Of a stretch of 11,350 nucleotides of DNA, positions 1 to 5,821 are shown piece after piece. This stretch comes from Clostridiales bacterium. GTDB lineage: Bacteria; Bacillota_A; Clostridia; Saccharofermentanales; Saccharofermentanaceae. The DNA lies in contig JAGCGE010000270.1 in NCBI GenBank assembly GCA_017649745.1, positions 1 to 11,350 on the forward strand, read 5' to 3'. Made by a program: the position numbers and the translations under genes. Within the stretch, counting starts at the first letter, position 1; every line of letters begins with the position of its first letter. Under the pieces are notes generated by a model, which saw nothing but the letters and a program-made list of their open reading frames with translations, did not search any database and had not been told where the DNA came from.

Positions 1-5
1 AAATA

Positions 6-40
6 GGGGTGGGGGGACATATTTGCGAGGGGGAGGGGGG
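6..40 (+). other. G-run cluster, possible G-quadruplex
   Basis: Four G runs (4, 6, 5 and 6 Gs) lie on the plus strand, separated by single bases T and A and one 12-base loop, so an intramolecular quadruplex is possible. The minus strand, which carries all the genes, is correspondingly a C-rich pyrimidine stretch. The segment directly abuts the leftmost copy of the 19-bp repeat. No function can be assigned; it could be structural in replication, or part of a leader for a gene beyond the left edge. Confidence 0.4.
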
Positions 41-43
41 TTG

Positions 44-62
44 ATTGATAAATTTTTCACTT
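44..62 (-). promoter_or_regulatory. 19-bp repeated element, copy 1
   Basis: Plus-strand reading is ATTGATAAATTTTTCACTT. It matches the consensus ATTNAYAAANTTTTCACTT shared by four copies in this window and, like copy 4, is preceded by GGGGTTG. This is the most divergent copy (T for C at position 6, T for G/C at position 10). It lies in the gap downstream of the 173-517 gene, so it would act on a gene beyond the left edge. Promoter or operator role is inferred from position and repetition only. Confidence 0.5.
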
Positions 63-138
63 GTGCAGCTCAATAATTTTCAGCTGATTTTGCGATCATT
101 TAGTCTAATCAACAAGCTCCAAACCTCTATGCTTTGCC

Positions 139-157
139 ATTCACAAAGTTTTCACTT
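139..157 (-). promoter_or_regulatory. 19-bp repeated element, copy 2
   Basis: Plus-strand reading is ATTCACAAAGTTTTCACTT, differing from copy 3 at one position. It starts 95 bp from copy 1 and lies 15 bp downstream (in the minus direction) of the stop codon of the 173-517 gene. CTTTG and CAAAG arms around the left part of the element form a small dyad. No sigma-70 style -35/-10 pair is evident around it. Confidence 0.55.
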
Positions 158-172
158 TCGCGCGTTACAGGT

Positions 173-517
173 TTACTTATCTAGTTGTGATACTAGCTTA
201 ATGAAATCTTCCTCTTCTTCAGAAGCGTGGGCCTTTTCTTTCTTCTCTTCTCCTAGTACCAATGTGTAAACGTTGAGGGGATCTAATCTAATCAGTTCAA
301 GTATAGCTAGGTTATATAGTTCATCTTTATTATCGTTCTTTAACGTATCTTTGAGATAGTCTATTGTTCTAGCTAATCGCTGATTAGTACAGTAACCAAG
401 CACATACTGATCATATGCTTCCCAATCTTCGTATTGGCTACGAGGATCATATGGATTGTCAGTCGTTGTTATGTAAGCATCTATATTGCGCTTACTGTTC
501 TCTTGTTCTACTGCCAT
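173..517 (-). CDS. Small conserved phage protein of unknown function (114 aa)
   Basis: A 114-residue soluble acidic protein without signal peptide or membrane segment. The N-terminal part carries TTTDNPYDPRSQYEDW followed by a QYVLGYCTNQRLAR segment. This resembles a family of small phage proteins I recall from Firmicutes phages (DNPYDP, then a Trp/Phe-rich stretch, then GY and LAR), whose function is not known to me. The C-terminal half is helical and ends in a charged EEKKEKAHASEEEEDF stretch. The start is supported by AAGGAG eight bases upstream of ATG. The gene stands alone between two non-coding stretches, each holding two copies of the 19-bp repeat; copies 3 and 4 lie about 50 and 150 bp upstream of its start, suggesting a transcription unit of its own. 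Family resemblance is from memory and moderate. Confidence 0.8.
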   Translation of the reverse strand: MAVEQENSKRNIDAYITTTDNPYDPRSQYEDWEAYDQYVLGYCTNQRLARTIDYLKDTLKNDNKDELYNLAILELIRLDPLNVYTLVLGEEKKEKAHASEEEEDFIKLVSQLDK

Positions 518-564
518 CTAGTATTCTCCTTTCTGCCAATAGATTCTGTAAAAGGGTATTTTGT

Positions 565-583
565 ATTAACAAAGTTTTCACTT
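565..583 (-). promoter_or_regulatory. 19-bp repeated element, copy 3
   Basis: Plus-strand reading is ATTAACAAAGTTTTCACTT, taken as the best consensus. The sub-motif TTTTCACTT repeats once more at 586-594, giving two tandem half copies. On the minus strand a TTTGT-TAAT-ACAAA dyad overlaps its downstream end. The element ends 47 bp upstream of the ATG of the 114-aa gene, a distance suited to a promoter or a 5' regulatory site. Confidence 0.6.
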
Positions 584-666
584 AATTTTCACTTTAATGG
601 AAAAAGGGAATAGAAAGTGATTGTGCTGCTTAATTATAGGCCTACTATTAAGAAAGTGGGGTTGTT

Positions 667-685
667 ATTAACAAACTTTTCACTT
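667..685 (-). promoter_or_regulatory. 19-bp repeated element, copy 4
   Basis: Plus-strand reading is ATTAACAAACTTTTCACTT, one base different from copy 3 and starting 102 bp from it. It is preceded on the plus strand by GGGG and TTGTT, so the minus strand reads from the motif into a CAACCCC tract as for copy 1. TTGTT-ATT-AACAA forms a small dyad at its edge. Confidence 0.58.
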
Positions 686-717
686 TGACTCTTAATAGTA
701 AGCTAAAATTTACATAG

Positions 718-737
718 CCCCTTTTTAATTAAAGGGG
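718..737. terminator. Hairpin CCCCTTT-TTAATT-AAAGGGG, possible terminator
   Basis: A perfect 7-bp inverted repeat with a 6-base loop. The flanks hold only moderately T-rich sequence on either side (TCTTGAAAAT on plus; CTATGTAAATTTT on minus), so terminator activity is uncertain and direction cannot be fixed. It could also be an RNA-processing or protein-binding structure. Confidence 0.35.
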
Positions 738-756
738 TCTTGAAAATACTAGGGGG
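733..756 (+). repeat. Direct repeat AGGGGYCTTGAAAATA, copy A
   Basis: AGGGGTCTTGAAAATA followed by CTA and a GGGGG run. A second copy lies at 895-915, about 160 bp away, where the CTA is absent. The shared core is 15 of 16 identical. It starts inside the right arm of the 718-737 hairpin. Confidence 0.5.
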
Positions 757-846
757 TTTAACCCCATACTTTTGATTTATGCCGGGCTGTTAGTTAACTC
801 TGTACTCATTTAACCAACTTAGATAAGCTTAGTCAGCACCCACCAT

Positions 847-873
847 AAAAAGAAAGGAGGGACACACGTCCTC
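847..873 (-). terminator. Candidate factor-independent terminator after the RNA-polymerase-like gene
   Basis: On the minus strand a GAGGAC - GTGT - GTCC(C)TC stem of six pairs with one bulged base is followed by TCCTTTCTTTTT. It lies about 80 bp past the stop codon of the 951-3737 gene and would end the replication/transcription operon. The bulge and the short gap before the T tract lower confidence. Confidence 0.45.
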
Positions 874-894
874 TATCCCCAAGGCTAAAAGAGG

Positions 895-915
895 AGGGGC
901 CTTGAAAATAGGGGG
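895..915 (+). repeat. Direct repeat AGGGGYCTTGAAAATA, copy B
   Basis: AGGGGCCTTGAAAATA followed directly by a GGGGG run; partner of the copy at 733-756. Its GCCTTG also forms the right arm of the 880-904 hairpin. Confidence 0.5.
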
Positions 916-950
916 CGGGTTAATATGGCATGGGGGTAATTTTCATACCC

Positions 951-3737
951 TTAATCTTTGATGTCATTTACATACCGCCCAACAGTTGAAGGGCTGTACC
1001 CAAATCTTTGGGCTATTTGTTGCAAGGTCCACCCAGATTCAGATAGACCCTTCATAAGACTAATTCTAGAATCAGAGATTTTAGTTTCAGTCGAAGGCAT
1101 AACAAATTCCCTAAGATCATCCTTGTTCATATTTTTCATAATACTATTTAAAAGAGTAGCAGAAACGGCACCCTTATTAATAGCTTCCTTTTCCTTCTCA
1201 TTAAGCTGTACATAAACGTCTTTCTTAGAAGCATGTACTTTAGCTCTTGCATCAGCTAAAGCTATCTGAGTAAGCTTTGTTAAATCTTTCTTATTTTCCT
1301 TAGCTTTCAGTTCAGGTGATTCTTGAAGTTTTTCTCTAATGTAAGCAGAAGTAATAATCTGAGCATAACGTTCTCTAGGTGCATTTGCCTCAGCATTAGC
1401 TACCTTTGCTTTAAGACTCGTTATCTCTTCTTTATACTCCTTCTTTGCATCAGGATCTACTTTCTCTACAGAAATATCAATTGCTTTAGCTTTCTTGCGA
1501 GCATCATTAGCCATAATCTTTAAAGAATTAGCATAAGTAGCATAAGCATTTTCTACAATAGTTCCAGAAGAAAGTGTAAAAGCATCATTAGTTTCTGCCA
1601 TCTTTGTAGACTCTTGCTCATAAAAATGCTCTTTCCAATCAATTATATTACCATCCTTATCTCTAACAGGTTTATAATAGGTTTTCTTGGTTTCCCTATA
1701 AATCTTTTCGCCTGTTTTAGGATTTATATCATAACCAATTGCTCTTTGTCTAACCCTTACTTTAGAAGATGCCATAGATATCAAAGTACTAGCACCAGAT
1801 CCTGATTTAGACTTAGACTGATACTCTTTTCTCAAAGCGTCAATGCCAAGATCCTGTTCTGATTGCTTATAATTGTATTTATGCTTTTTAGCATCAATAA
1901 CAACCATAGATTGCTTAACAGCTCTAACAATCTTATCATCAGGAGCACCTTGAATTGTCATATCTGTAATAAGGTTCGAAATTTTTCCCATTTCAAGACC
2001 TTTTTCTCTATCAGTCATTATCTTCATGCCTTCATATGCAGGATATAAAATAGCCATCTTCTCGCTCCAACCTTCAAGCTCTTTATAAGGCTTTTTGGTC
2101 AAAGTTTGAATTTTGTCAGACTGAGGAATAACAATTACAGAGTCTCCATCAAAGTCAGCACCAGAAAGAACGCCAGCAACATTAATATTGATACCAATAG
2201 CATCTAGAGAATTGCCAAGCATTTTCTTAGCTTCCTTATTTTTGTTATTAACTGTTAAAGTAGGAATTTCAAATACACCACCATGAGGATATCTAACAAG
2301 ACAAAGAACATCTCCATTAGAATAGCCTGGTGCATAAACTTCATTATCTTTAAGACTATTAACTGGAAGAATTACTTTAGAAGTCTGACCAGGAACAGCT
2401 GTTGCTTTTAATTCTACTGCATCAGAATCGCAAGATTCAGCAAAGTCTTTAAGAAACTTTGATCTAATTGTCGGATTCTCAATGCTTAAAATATCATTAT
2501 ACTCATCTTGCTTTTCAGCTAGAGTAAGCTTCAACTGCTTCTTAACAAAATCTTTCTTCTGCTTGCTTAGAAACTGAGACGATAAAGATTTAGAATAAGA
2601 ATCCCAATCTCCTTCTTGCTTAATAATGTTAATAGGAGAGAGCTTAGTTTCTCCATTTTCATCAACATAATCTCGCTGTCCGTTTTCTTTTCTTATTACT
2701 GCTCCGAAAGGGTTGTCCCAATCAACTTCCCCCGTTTTCTTATTCTCTTTAAGAGGCTTATAAACTCCATCATAGAGAACTGTTCCTTTAGGTTTATTGC
2801 TATTATACACAATATCAAACCCCTCAGGAATGTCATCGCTGTAAAAGGCCATGCCTTTCATATACATCTTGTCATCAACCGCAATACGAACTTGAGCATA
2901 GTGGTTTTTGCCAAGCGAAAGGTCTGCAACTCCAGGTCGAAGCTCGATAGTTCCATCCCTTTGAGATCCGCCTTCTTCTCCATAACGAATATAAATCCTG
3001 CTAGAATCTACACTTGTAGGCTTTCTTGGCTTAACAAAAGTTTTTCCAGCATCTTCAGAATAATCGACAACAGTATTAATTTTATCAATATTCTTAAAGA
3101 TATCTCTTCTTGTTGTTCCGTCTTTACACAAAACTTTAAGAGTAGTATAATGCCCTGGATTATTTGCCTGTTCAACTTCAATGTTAACAGTATTATAACC
3201 CTCATCTTTGAGAATTTGAAGGGCTGCTTTTAATGTAGATTCAGAAACGCCAATAGCTTTATCAACGCCTTTACCAACATCTAGCCAGCCCTTCTTATTA
3301 AATTCCCGTATGAGCATGTCTGCCGTTCCTCGAGAACGACTTGCCTTTTCTTTCACGACATAGTCACGAAGTCCTCGAATTGTCGATTCGTTCCAACCTG
3401 TCAATCTGGAAAGAGAGGTAGGAGTGTAACCTTTAAGAATCATCCTTTTAACATAAGAAGATCTGGCAATAAGATCTGCTTCCTCAGAAGCCTTTCTCTT
3501 ATCTCTTAGCACTGTAGTACTAATACCAAACTTCTTAGCAATCTCAGTTTCAGACAGGCCTTGCGACTTATAGTTTCTATATTCGCTTAACCAATTATCT
3601 TCATGCTGATACGGATTCTCTCCACTACCCCATGGATAACGCCCAGAATGACGAGGGGTTCCATAATGCTTAATTATTTCATCTTCTAGTTCAGTCCCAA
3701 TTAATTCATGGAAAGAACCCTCATCATAAATATCCAT
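951..3737 (-). CDS. Two-barrel RNA-polymerase-like protein (DFDGD) with virion-type N terminus and flanking HTH segments (928 aa)
   Basis: Residues 527-536 read ADFDGDSVIV, the metal-binding signature of double-psi beta-barrel RNA polymerases (beta', YonO, crAss-phage gp66, QDE-1/RdRP). An Arg-x-Pro (R482, in LVRYPHGG) lies 46 residues upstream, as the conserved RxP does in beta'. Downstream, GKISN (584-588) and VVIDAKKH (612-619) fall where RdRP-type enzymes have their G-x-I-x-N and A-V-D-x-x-K-x-G segments. Lysines 444 and 454 are candidates for the partner barrel. The N terminus (residues 24-44, containing SGRYPWGSG) resembles short tags I recall from gut-phage virion proteins. Helix-turn-helix-like segments lie at about 50-80, 98-125, 140-175 and 890-925, with a lysine-rich coiled-coil region near 740-840. 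AAGGAGG ten bases upstream supports the start; TAATG couples it to the preceding nuclease. No sigma, alpha or omega partner is visible. RNA polymerase activity is inferred; virion packaging is more speculative. Confidence 0.78.
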   Translation of the reverse strand: MDIYDEGSFHELIGTELEDEIIKHYGTPRHSGRYPWGSGENPYQHEDNWLSEYRNYKSQGLSETEIAKKFGISTTVLRDKRKASEEADLIARSSYVKRMILKGYTPTSLSRLTGWNESTIRGLRDYVVKEKASRSRGTADMLIREFNKKGWLDVGKGVDKAIGVSESTLKAALQILKDEGYNTVNIEVEQANNPGHYTTLKVLCKDGTTRRDIFKNIDKINTVVDYSEDAGKTFVKPRKPTSVDSSRIYIRYGEEGGSQRDGTIELRPGVADLSLGKNHYAQVRIAVDDKMYMKGMAFYSDDIPEGFDIVYNSNKPKGTVLYDGVYKPLKENKKTGEVDWDNPFGAVIRKENGQRDYVDENGETKLSPINIIKQEGDWDSYSKSLSSQFLSKQKKDFVKKQLKLTLAEKQDEYNDILSIENPTIRSKFLKDFAESCDSDAVELKATAVPGQTSKVILPVNSLKDNEVYAPGYSNGDVLCLVRYPHGGVFEIPTLTVNNKNKEAKKMLGNSLDAIGININVAGVLSGADFDGDSVIVIPQSDKIQTLTKKPYKELEGWSEKMAILYPAYEGMKIMTDREKGLEMGKISNLITDMTIQGAPDDKIVRAVKQSMVVIDAKKHKYNYKQSEQDLGIDALRKEYQSKSKSGSGASTLISMASSKVRVRQRAIGYDINPKTGEKIYRETKKTYYKPVRDKDGNIIDWKEHFYEQESTKMAETNDAFTLSSGTIVENAYATYANSLKIMANDARKKAKAIDISVEKVDPDAKKEYKEEITSLKAKVANAEANAPRERYAQIITSAYIREKLQESPELKAKENKKDLTKLTQIALADARAKVHASKKDVYVQLNEKEKEAINKGAVSATLLNSIMKNMNKDDLREFVMPSTETKISDSRISLMKGLSESGWTLQQIAQRFGYSPSTVGRYVNDIKD

Positions 3738-4297
3738 TAGCTCTCTTCCTCCTTAATCTTGTTAATAAGTTTATCGAACCTTTGGATAGTAGCCATAATA
3801 ACTATTATAGCTTCTGCTGTTGGCTCACAAACGAGATAGTCATTATTCTGATAGATTCTTAATTCTACTGAAATATCTTTTGGATTAACACTATACTCAA
3901 GGCAGAACAAAGCCGCATAAACAATTAGCTGTTCCATATGAGTTTTAGTTACTCCAGTTTTCAAATCATGAATTCTTAATTTCTTACCATCAAAAGAAAT
4001 AGCGTCTGCTGTTCCAAAACAGTTTTCGCTATAAAACAGAATTTGTTCAGGTCTCATTCTGAAGCCAATAGCATCATTAACAAACATATTTAATGTCTGT
4101 CTTTGCTTTGGAAGTTTTTGAGCTCTCTTTATGCAAAGAGCTGCAAACTCATGTGTTTCTGTTCCTTTAAGCGCTGCAAGCTCTGTGTTCTTGTACATCC
4201 ATATGAGCTTTTCGTCGTCGTAATTTATCCAATGGTATTTGCTCGCGGACAGGAAGGCGTGTAGGCCTTCGTACCTTGAGTGATCGTTCCAATGCAT
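3737..4297 (-). CDS. PD-(D/E)XK nuclease, RecB/Cas4-like (DUF2800-type) (186 aa)
   Basis: Likely a Mg-dependent DNA exonuclease of the RecB/Cas4-like branch. Visible motifs in order: GTETHE (45-50, His49/Glu50), GTADA (95-99, metal ligand Asp98), HDLKTG (110-115, Asp111 and Lys113), and a Gln-Tyr helix QLIVYAALF (123-131). All active-site positions are present, so the domain looks intact although short. No iron-sulfur cysteine cluster of the Cas4 type is evident. Such proteins often sit in phage replication cassettes and probably process ends or recombination intermediates. The start has AAGGAGG nine bases upstream, and conserved-looking sequence begins within the first 20 residues, so the 131-base overlap with the upstream VRR-NUC gene appears real. 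The TAA stop shares its last A with the ATG of the RNA-polymerase-like gene, implying coupled translation. Confidence 0.85.
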   Translation of the reverse strand: MHWNDHSRYEGLHAFLSASKYHWINYDDEKLIWMYKNTELAALKGTETHEFAALCIKRAQKLPKQRQTLNMFVNDAIGFRMRPEQILFYSENCFGTADAISFDGKKLRIHDLKTGVTKTHMEQLIVYAALFCLEYSVNPKDISVELRIYQNNDYLVCEPTAEAIIVIMATIQRFDKLINKIKEEES

Positions 4298-4559
4298 TTA
4301 GTACTTCCTCCTTATTCTCGGGAAATATCACAGAGGCGAAGCTCATGTAATTGAGTTTCTTTAAATACTTCTCTTGATTCGGGCGGAATGGCGCTTTTGA
4401 ACTTTTCTTACATTCAAGCATAGCCCAGCGTCTATTGTATAATATCAATAGATCTGGAATGCCTTGTTTGTAAGTTGGGTCGTTTTTCAAGATTATACAT
4501 CCTGGAAATCTTTTATTAATTTCGTTAATAACCGACTTCTGAAAATCCCGTTCTTTCAT
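4167..4559 (-). CDS. VRR-NUC domain nuclease (130 aa)
   Basis: A small stand-alone VRR-NUC protein, a PD-(D/E)XK subgroup found in phage Holliday-junction-type or structure-specific nucleases. KNDPTYKQGIPDLLIL (25-40) supplies the G-x-P-D with Asp36; MLECKK (47-52) supplies the E-x-K pair Glu49/Lys51; RPNQEKYL (59-66) is the following conserved helix with Gln62. The domain is essentially complete by residue 95. Residues 88-130 are an arginine/lysine-rich tail encoded in the overlap with the next gene, so the tail's composition may be constrained by the other frame. GGAG six bases before ATG is the ribosome binding site, and that same GGAGTG can pair with the terminator arm just upstream. Likely role: resolution or trimming of branched replication or recombination intermediates. 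Confidence 0.85.
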   Translation of the reverse strand: MKERDFQKSVINEINKRFPGCIILKNDPTYKQGIPDLLILYNRRWAMLECKKSSKAPFRPNQEKYLKKLNYMSFASVIFPENKEEVLNALERSLKVRRPTRLPVREQIPLDKLRRRKAHMDVQEHRACSA

Positions 4560-4563
4560 AAAA

Positions 4564-4587
4564 CACTCCGAAAAAGAAAAAGGAGTG
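4564..4587 (-). promoter_or_regulatory. Alternative hairpin that hides the VRR-NUC ribosome binding site
   Basis: On the minus strand CACTCC (4587-4582) is the exact complement of GGAGTG (4569-4564), the latter being the ribosome binding site of the VRR-NUC gene. The CACTCC is also the 3' arm of the terminator hairpin, so the two structures exclude each other. A regulatory switch is inference from base pairing only. Confidence 0.4.
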
Positions 4588-4607
4588 AGATCGTTTCTCT
4601 ACTCCTT
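4571..4607 (-). terminator. Factor-independent terminator after the SF2 helicase gene
   Basis: Minus-strand sequence forms an AAGGAGT(A)GAGA / TCTCACTCCTT stem of about eleven pairs with one bulge and a five-base loop, followed directly by TTTTTCTTTTT. It lies in the 77-bp gap between the helicase stop and the VRR-NUC start, about 30 bp past the helicase stop. A TATAAT sequence at 4610-4615 on the minus strand sits just before the hairpin, but no good -35 accompanies it. Confidence 0.7.
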
Positions 4608-4636
4608 CTATTATAGGGGGTGATTCTTTCGCGAAT

Positions 4637-5806
4637 TCAGATAATGAAGTCTCTTTCGTTAAAATTCTTTTTGTTGTTGAGTGCCTTCAATATCGAAATA
4701 TCAATCGACGAGTTACTCCTTAAGTGATAGTAGTTCAACACTTTATAAGGAGTATTAAGCCGATCTATTCTTCCGCTTGCCTGAATCATTGTCTTATAGC
4801 TATACGACTGACTATAAAAGATTATTGTATCTGTCTTAATACAGTTCCATCCTTCTGAGCCAGCCATGTAATTAACTAGATAAACCCATCTACCGCCTTC
4901 TGGTATGTCTTCATGCTTGTGCCCGTTCCACTCTGCCACTTCAAACCCTGTATTAGCAAATAGCTTCTTGAGAATATCAAGCTCATAGTCGAACGAATAA
5001 AATATTATTACTCTTCCATGCTTTTCAGCAATTTCTTTAGTTTTGCTTATTCTATCTGTTGAGCTATTTACTACTTTTCTTAAATAATAGCATAATGCTG
5101 AAATATCATTAAACGGCTCACCTGTTTCTGGATTCTCTCTAGTCTTTAAAACTTTCTTATATACATCCATAGGAAAGTTTGTTATAACCGATTGATGAAC
5201 TAATTCAGCAGGAGTTCTGTAATCCATATTTATGAGAATATCATTTCTGAGTTTTAATAATCTTCCAACACCAATGTAACTAGAAACACTAGGATACTTT
5301 GTATACCTTGAATAAACCACGTGCATACAAGTGAACTCAGTTTTATTCTTATAGAATCCATTTGCTATAAACACTGGAATGTAGTCAAGCCAAGTGTCAC
5401 CTGGTGTTGCTGAAAGTAAGATCCATTCATTAGACTTTGCTATCTTAATGAAATTTTTACTCCAACTTCCATAACCTACTACACGCTGTTCGTCAAATAT
5501 AAAAAACGCGTTAGTGACATTAGCATATTTCTTAATGTTGTTCCACGAATCTATAGCTTTAGCTTTTATACCGAATGGTGTTAACTCTCCTAACCATTCT
5601 CCAGTATCTCTTTTTCTAGCCGTTGTGATAATGTACAGATCTTTTGGATTACTCAAAATATTAATATTCTCAAGGTCTCCCCCTTGGCGGAGGAAGTAAT
5701 ATGCAAGACCTGTTCTAGACTTACCACTACCTACTCCGCCGCAGAGAATACAACCATTCTTCATTCTCTTTACGGCATCCTGCTGATAACTATACAAGAA
5801 CGCCAT
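4637..5806 (-). CDS. SF2 helicase/ATPase, SNF2/DEAD-like (389 aa)
   Basis: A compact superfamily 2 DNA translocase or helicase. Numbering from the chosen ATG: motif I GGVGSGKS (23-30, Lys29), motif II DEQR (105-108) after the hydrophobic strand FFIF, motif III SAT (132-134), a C-terminal RecA-like fold beginning near GRVIIFYSF, motif V AGSEGWN (315-321) and motif VI QASGRIDR (342-349). The Q-x-x-G-R-x-D-R pattern is typical of SNF2/DEAD-type phage helicases. Near 390 residues it has both RecA lobes and little else. ATG at 5806 is preferred over a TTG three codons upstream because AAAGGAG ends ten bases before the ATG but abuts the TTG. It follows the ssDNA-binding protein after 15 bases, the ribosome binding site overlapping that gene's stop. 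Likely role: strand separation or fork remodelling in phage replication. Confidence 0.88.
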   Translation of the reverse strand: MAFLYSYQQDAVKRMKNGCILCGGVGSGKSRTGLAYYFLRQGGDLENINILSNPKDLYIITTARKRDTGEWLGELTPFGIKAKAIDSWNNIKKYANVTNAFFIFDEQRVVGYGSWSKNFIKIAKSNEWILLSATPGDTWLDYIPVFIANGFYKNKTEFTCMHVVYSRYTKYPSVSSYIGVGRLLKLRNDILINMDYRTPAELVHQSVITNFPMDVYKKVLKTRENPETGEPFNDISALCYYLRKVVNSSTDRISKTKEIAEKHGRVIIFYSFDYELDILKKLFANTGFEVAEWNGHKHEDIPEGGRWVYLVNYMAGSEGWNCIKTDTIIFYSQSYSYKTMIQASGRIDRLNTPYKVLNYYHLRSNSSIDISILKALNNKKNFNERDFII

Positions 5807-5821
5807 AAATATCAAACTCCT

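Larger units (their letters stand above)
518..950. other. 433-bp structured non-coding region
   Basis: There is no credible coding sequence on either strand; the longest reading frames are short and lack ribosome binding sites. On the minus strand the region runs from the end of the RNA-polymerase-like gene to the start of the 114-aa gene. It holds, from right to left: a candidate terminator; a hairpin with arms CAAGGC/GCCTTG (880-885 and 899-904) whose minus-strand loop is C-rich (CCCTCCTC); two copies of an AGGGGYCTTGAAAATA direct repeat; a GGGGTTTAACCCC dyad (753-765); a strong CCCCTTT/AAAGGGG hairpin; and two copies of the 19-bp element. The density of structure suggests transcription signals, a small RNA or a replication or packaging site. 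Confidence 0.7.

Noticed and set aside
66..86. CAGCT / CAGCTG inverted repeat
   Set aside because: Arms of five to six bases with an A/T loop are expected by chance at this scale, and it does not recur near the other 19-bp copies.
799..831. Ten-codon minus-strand frame MSTELTNSPA
   Set aside because: Too short, with no ribosome binding site upstream; nothing supports translation.
781..846. tRNA-like stretch beginning GCCGGGC and ending CACCCACCA on plus, with AGTTGGTTAA resembling a D-loop on minus
   Set aside because: No seven-pair acceptor stem, no TTCRA T-loop and no plausible anticodon arm on either strand.
2616..3233. Plus-strand open frame of 205 codons opposite the polymerase-like gene
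   Set aside because: Its translation is Ile/Phe/Ser-rich with no domain pattern, and it lies wholly antisense to a motif-bearing gene; typical antisense shadow in AT-rich DNA.
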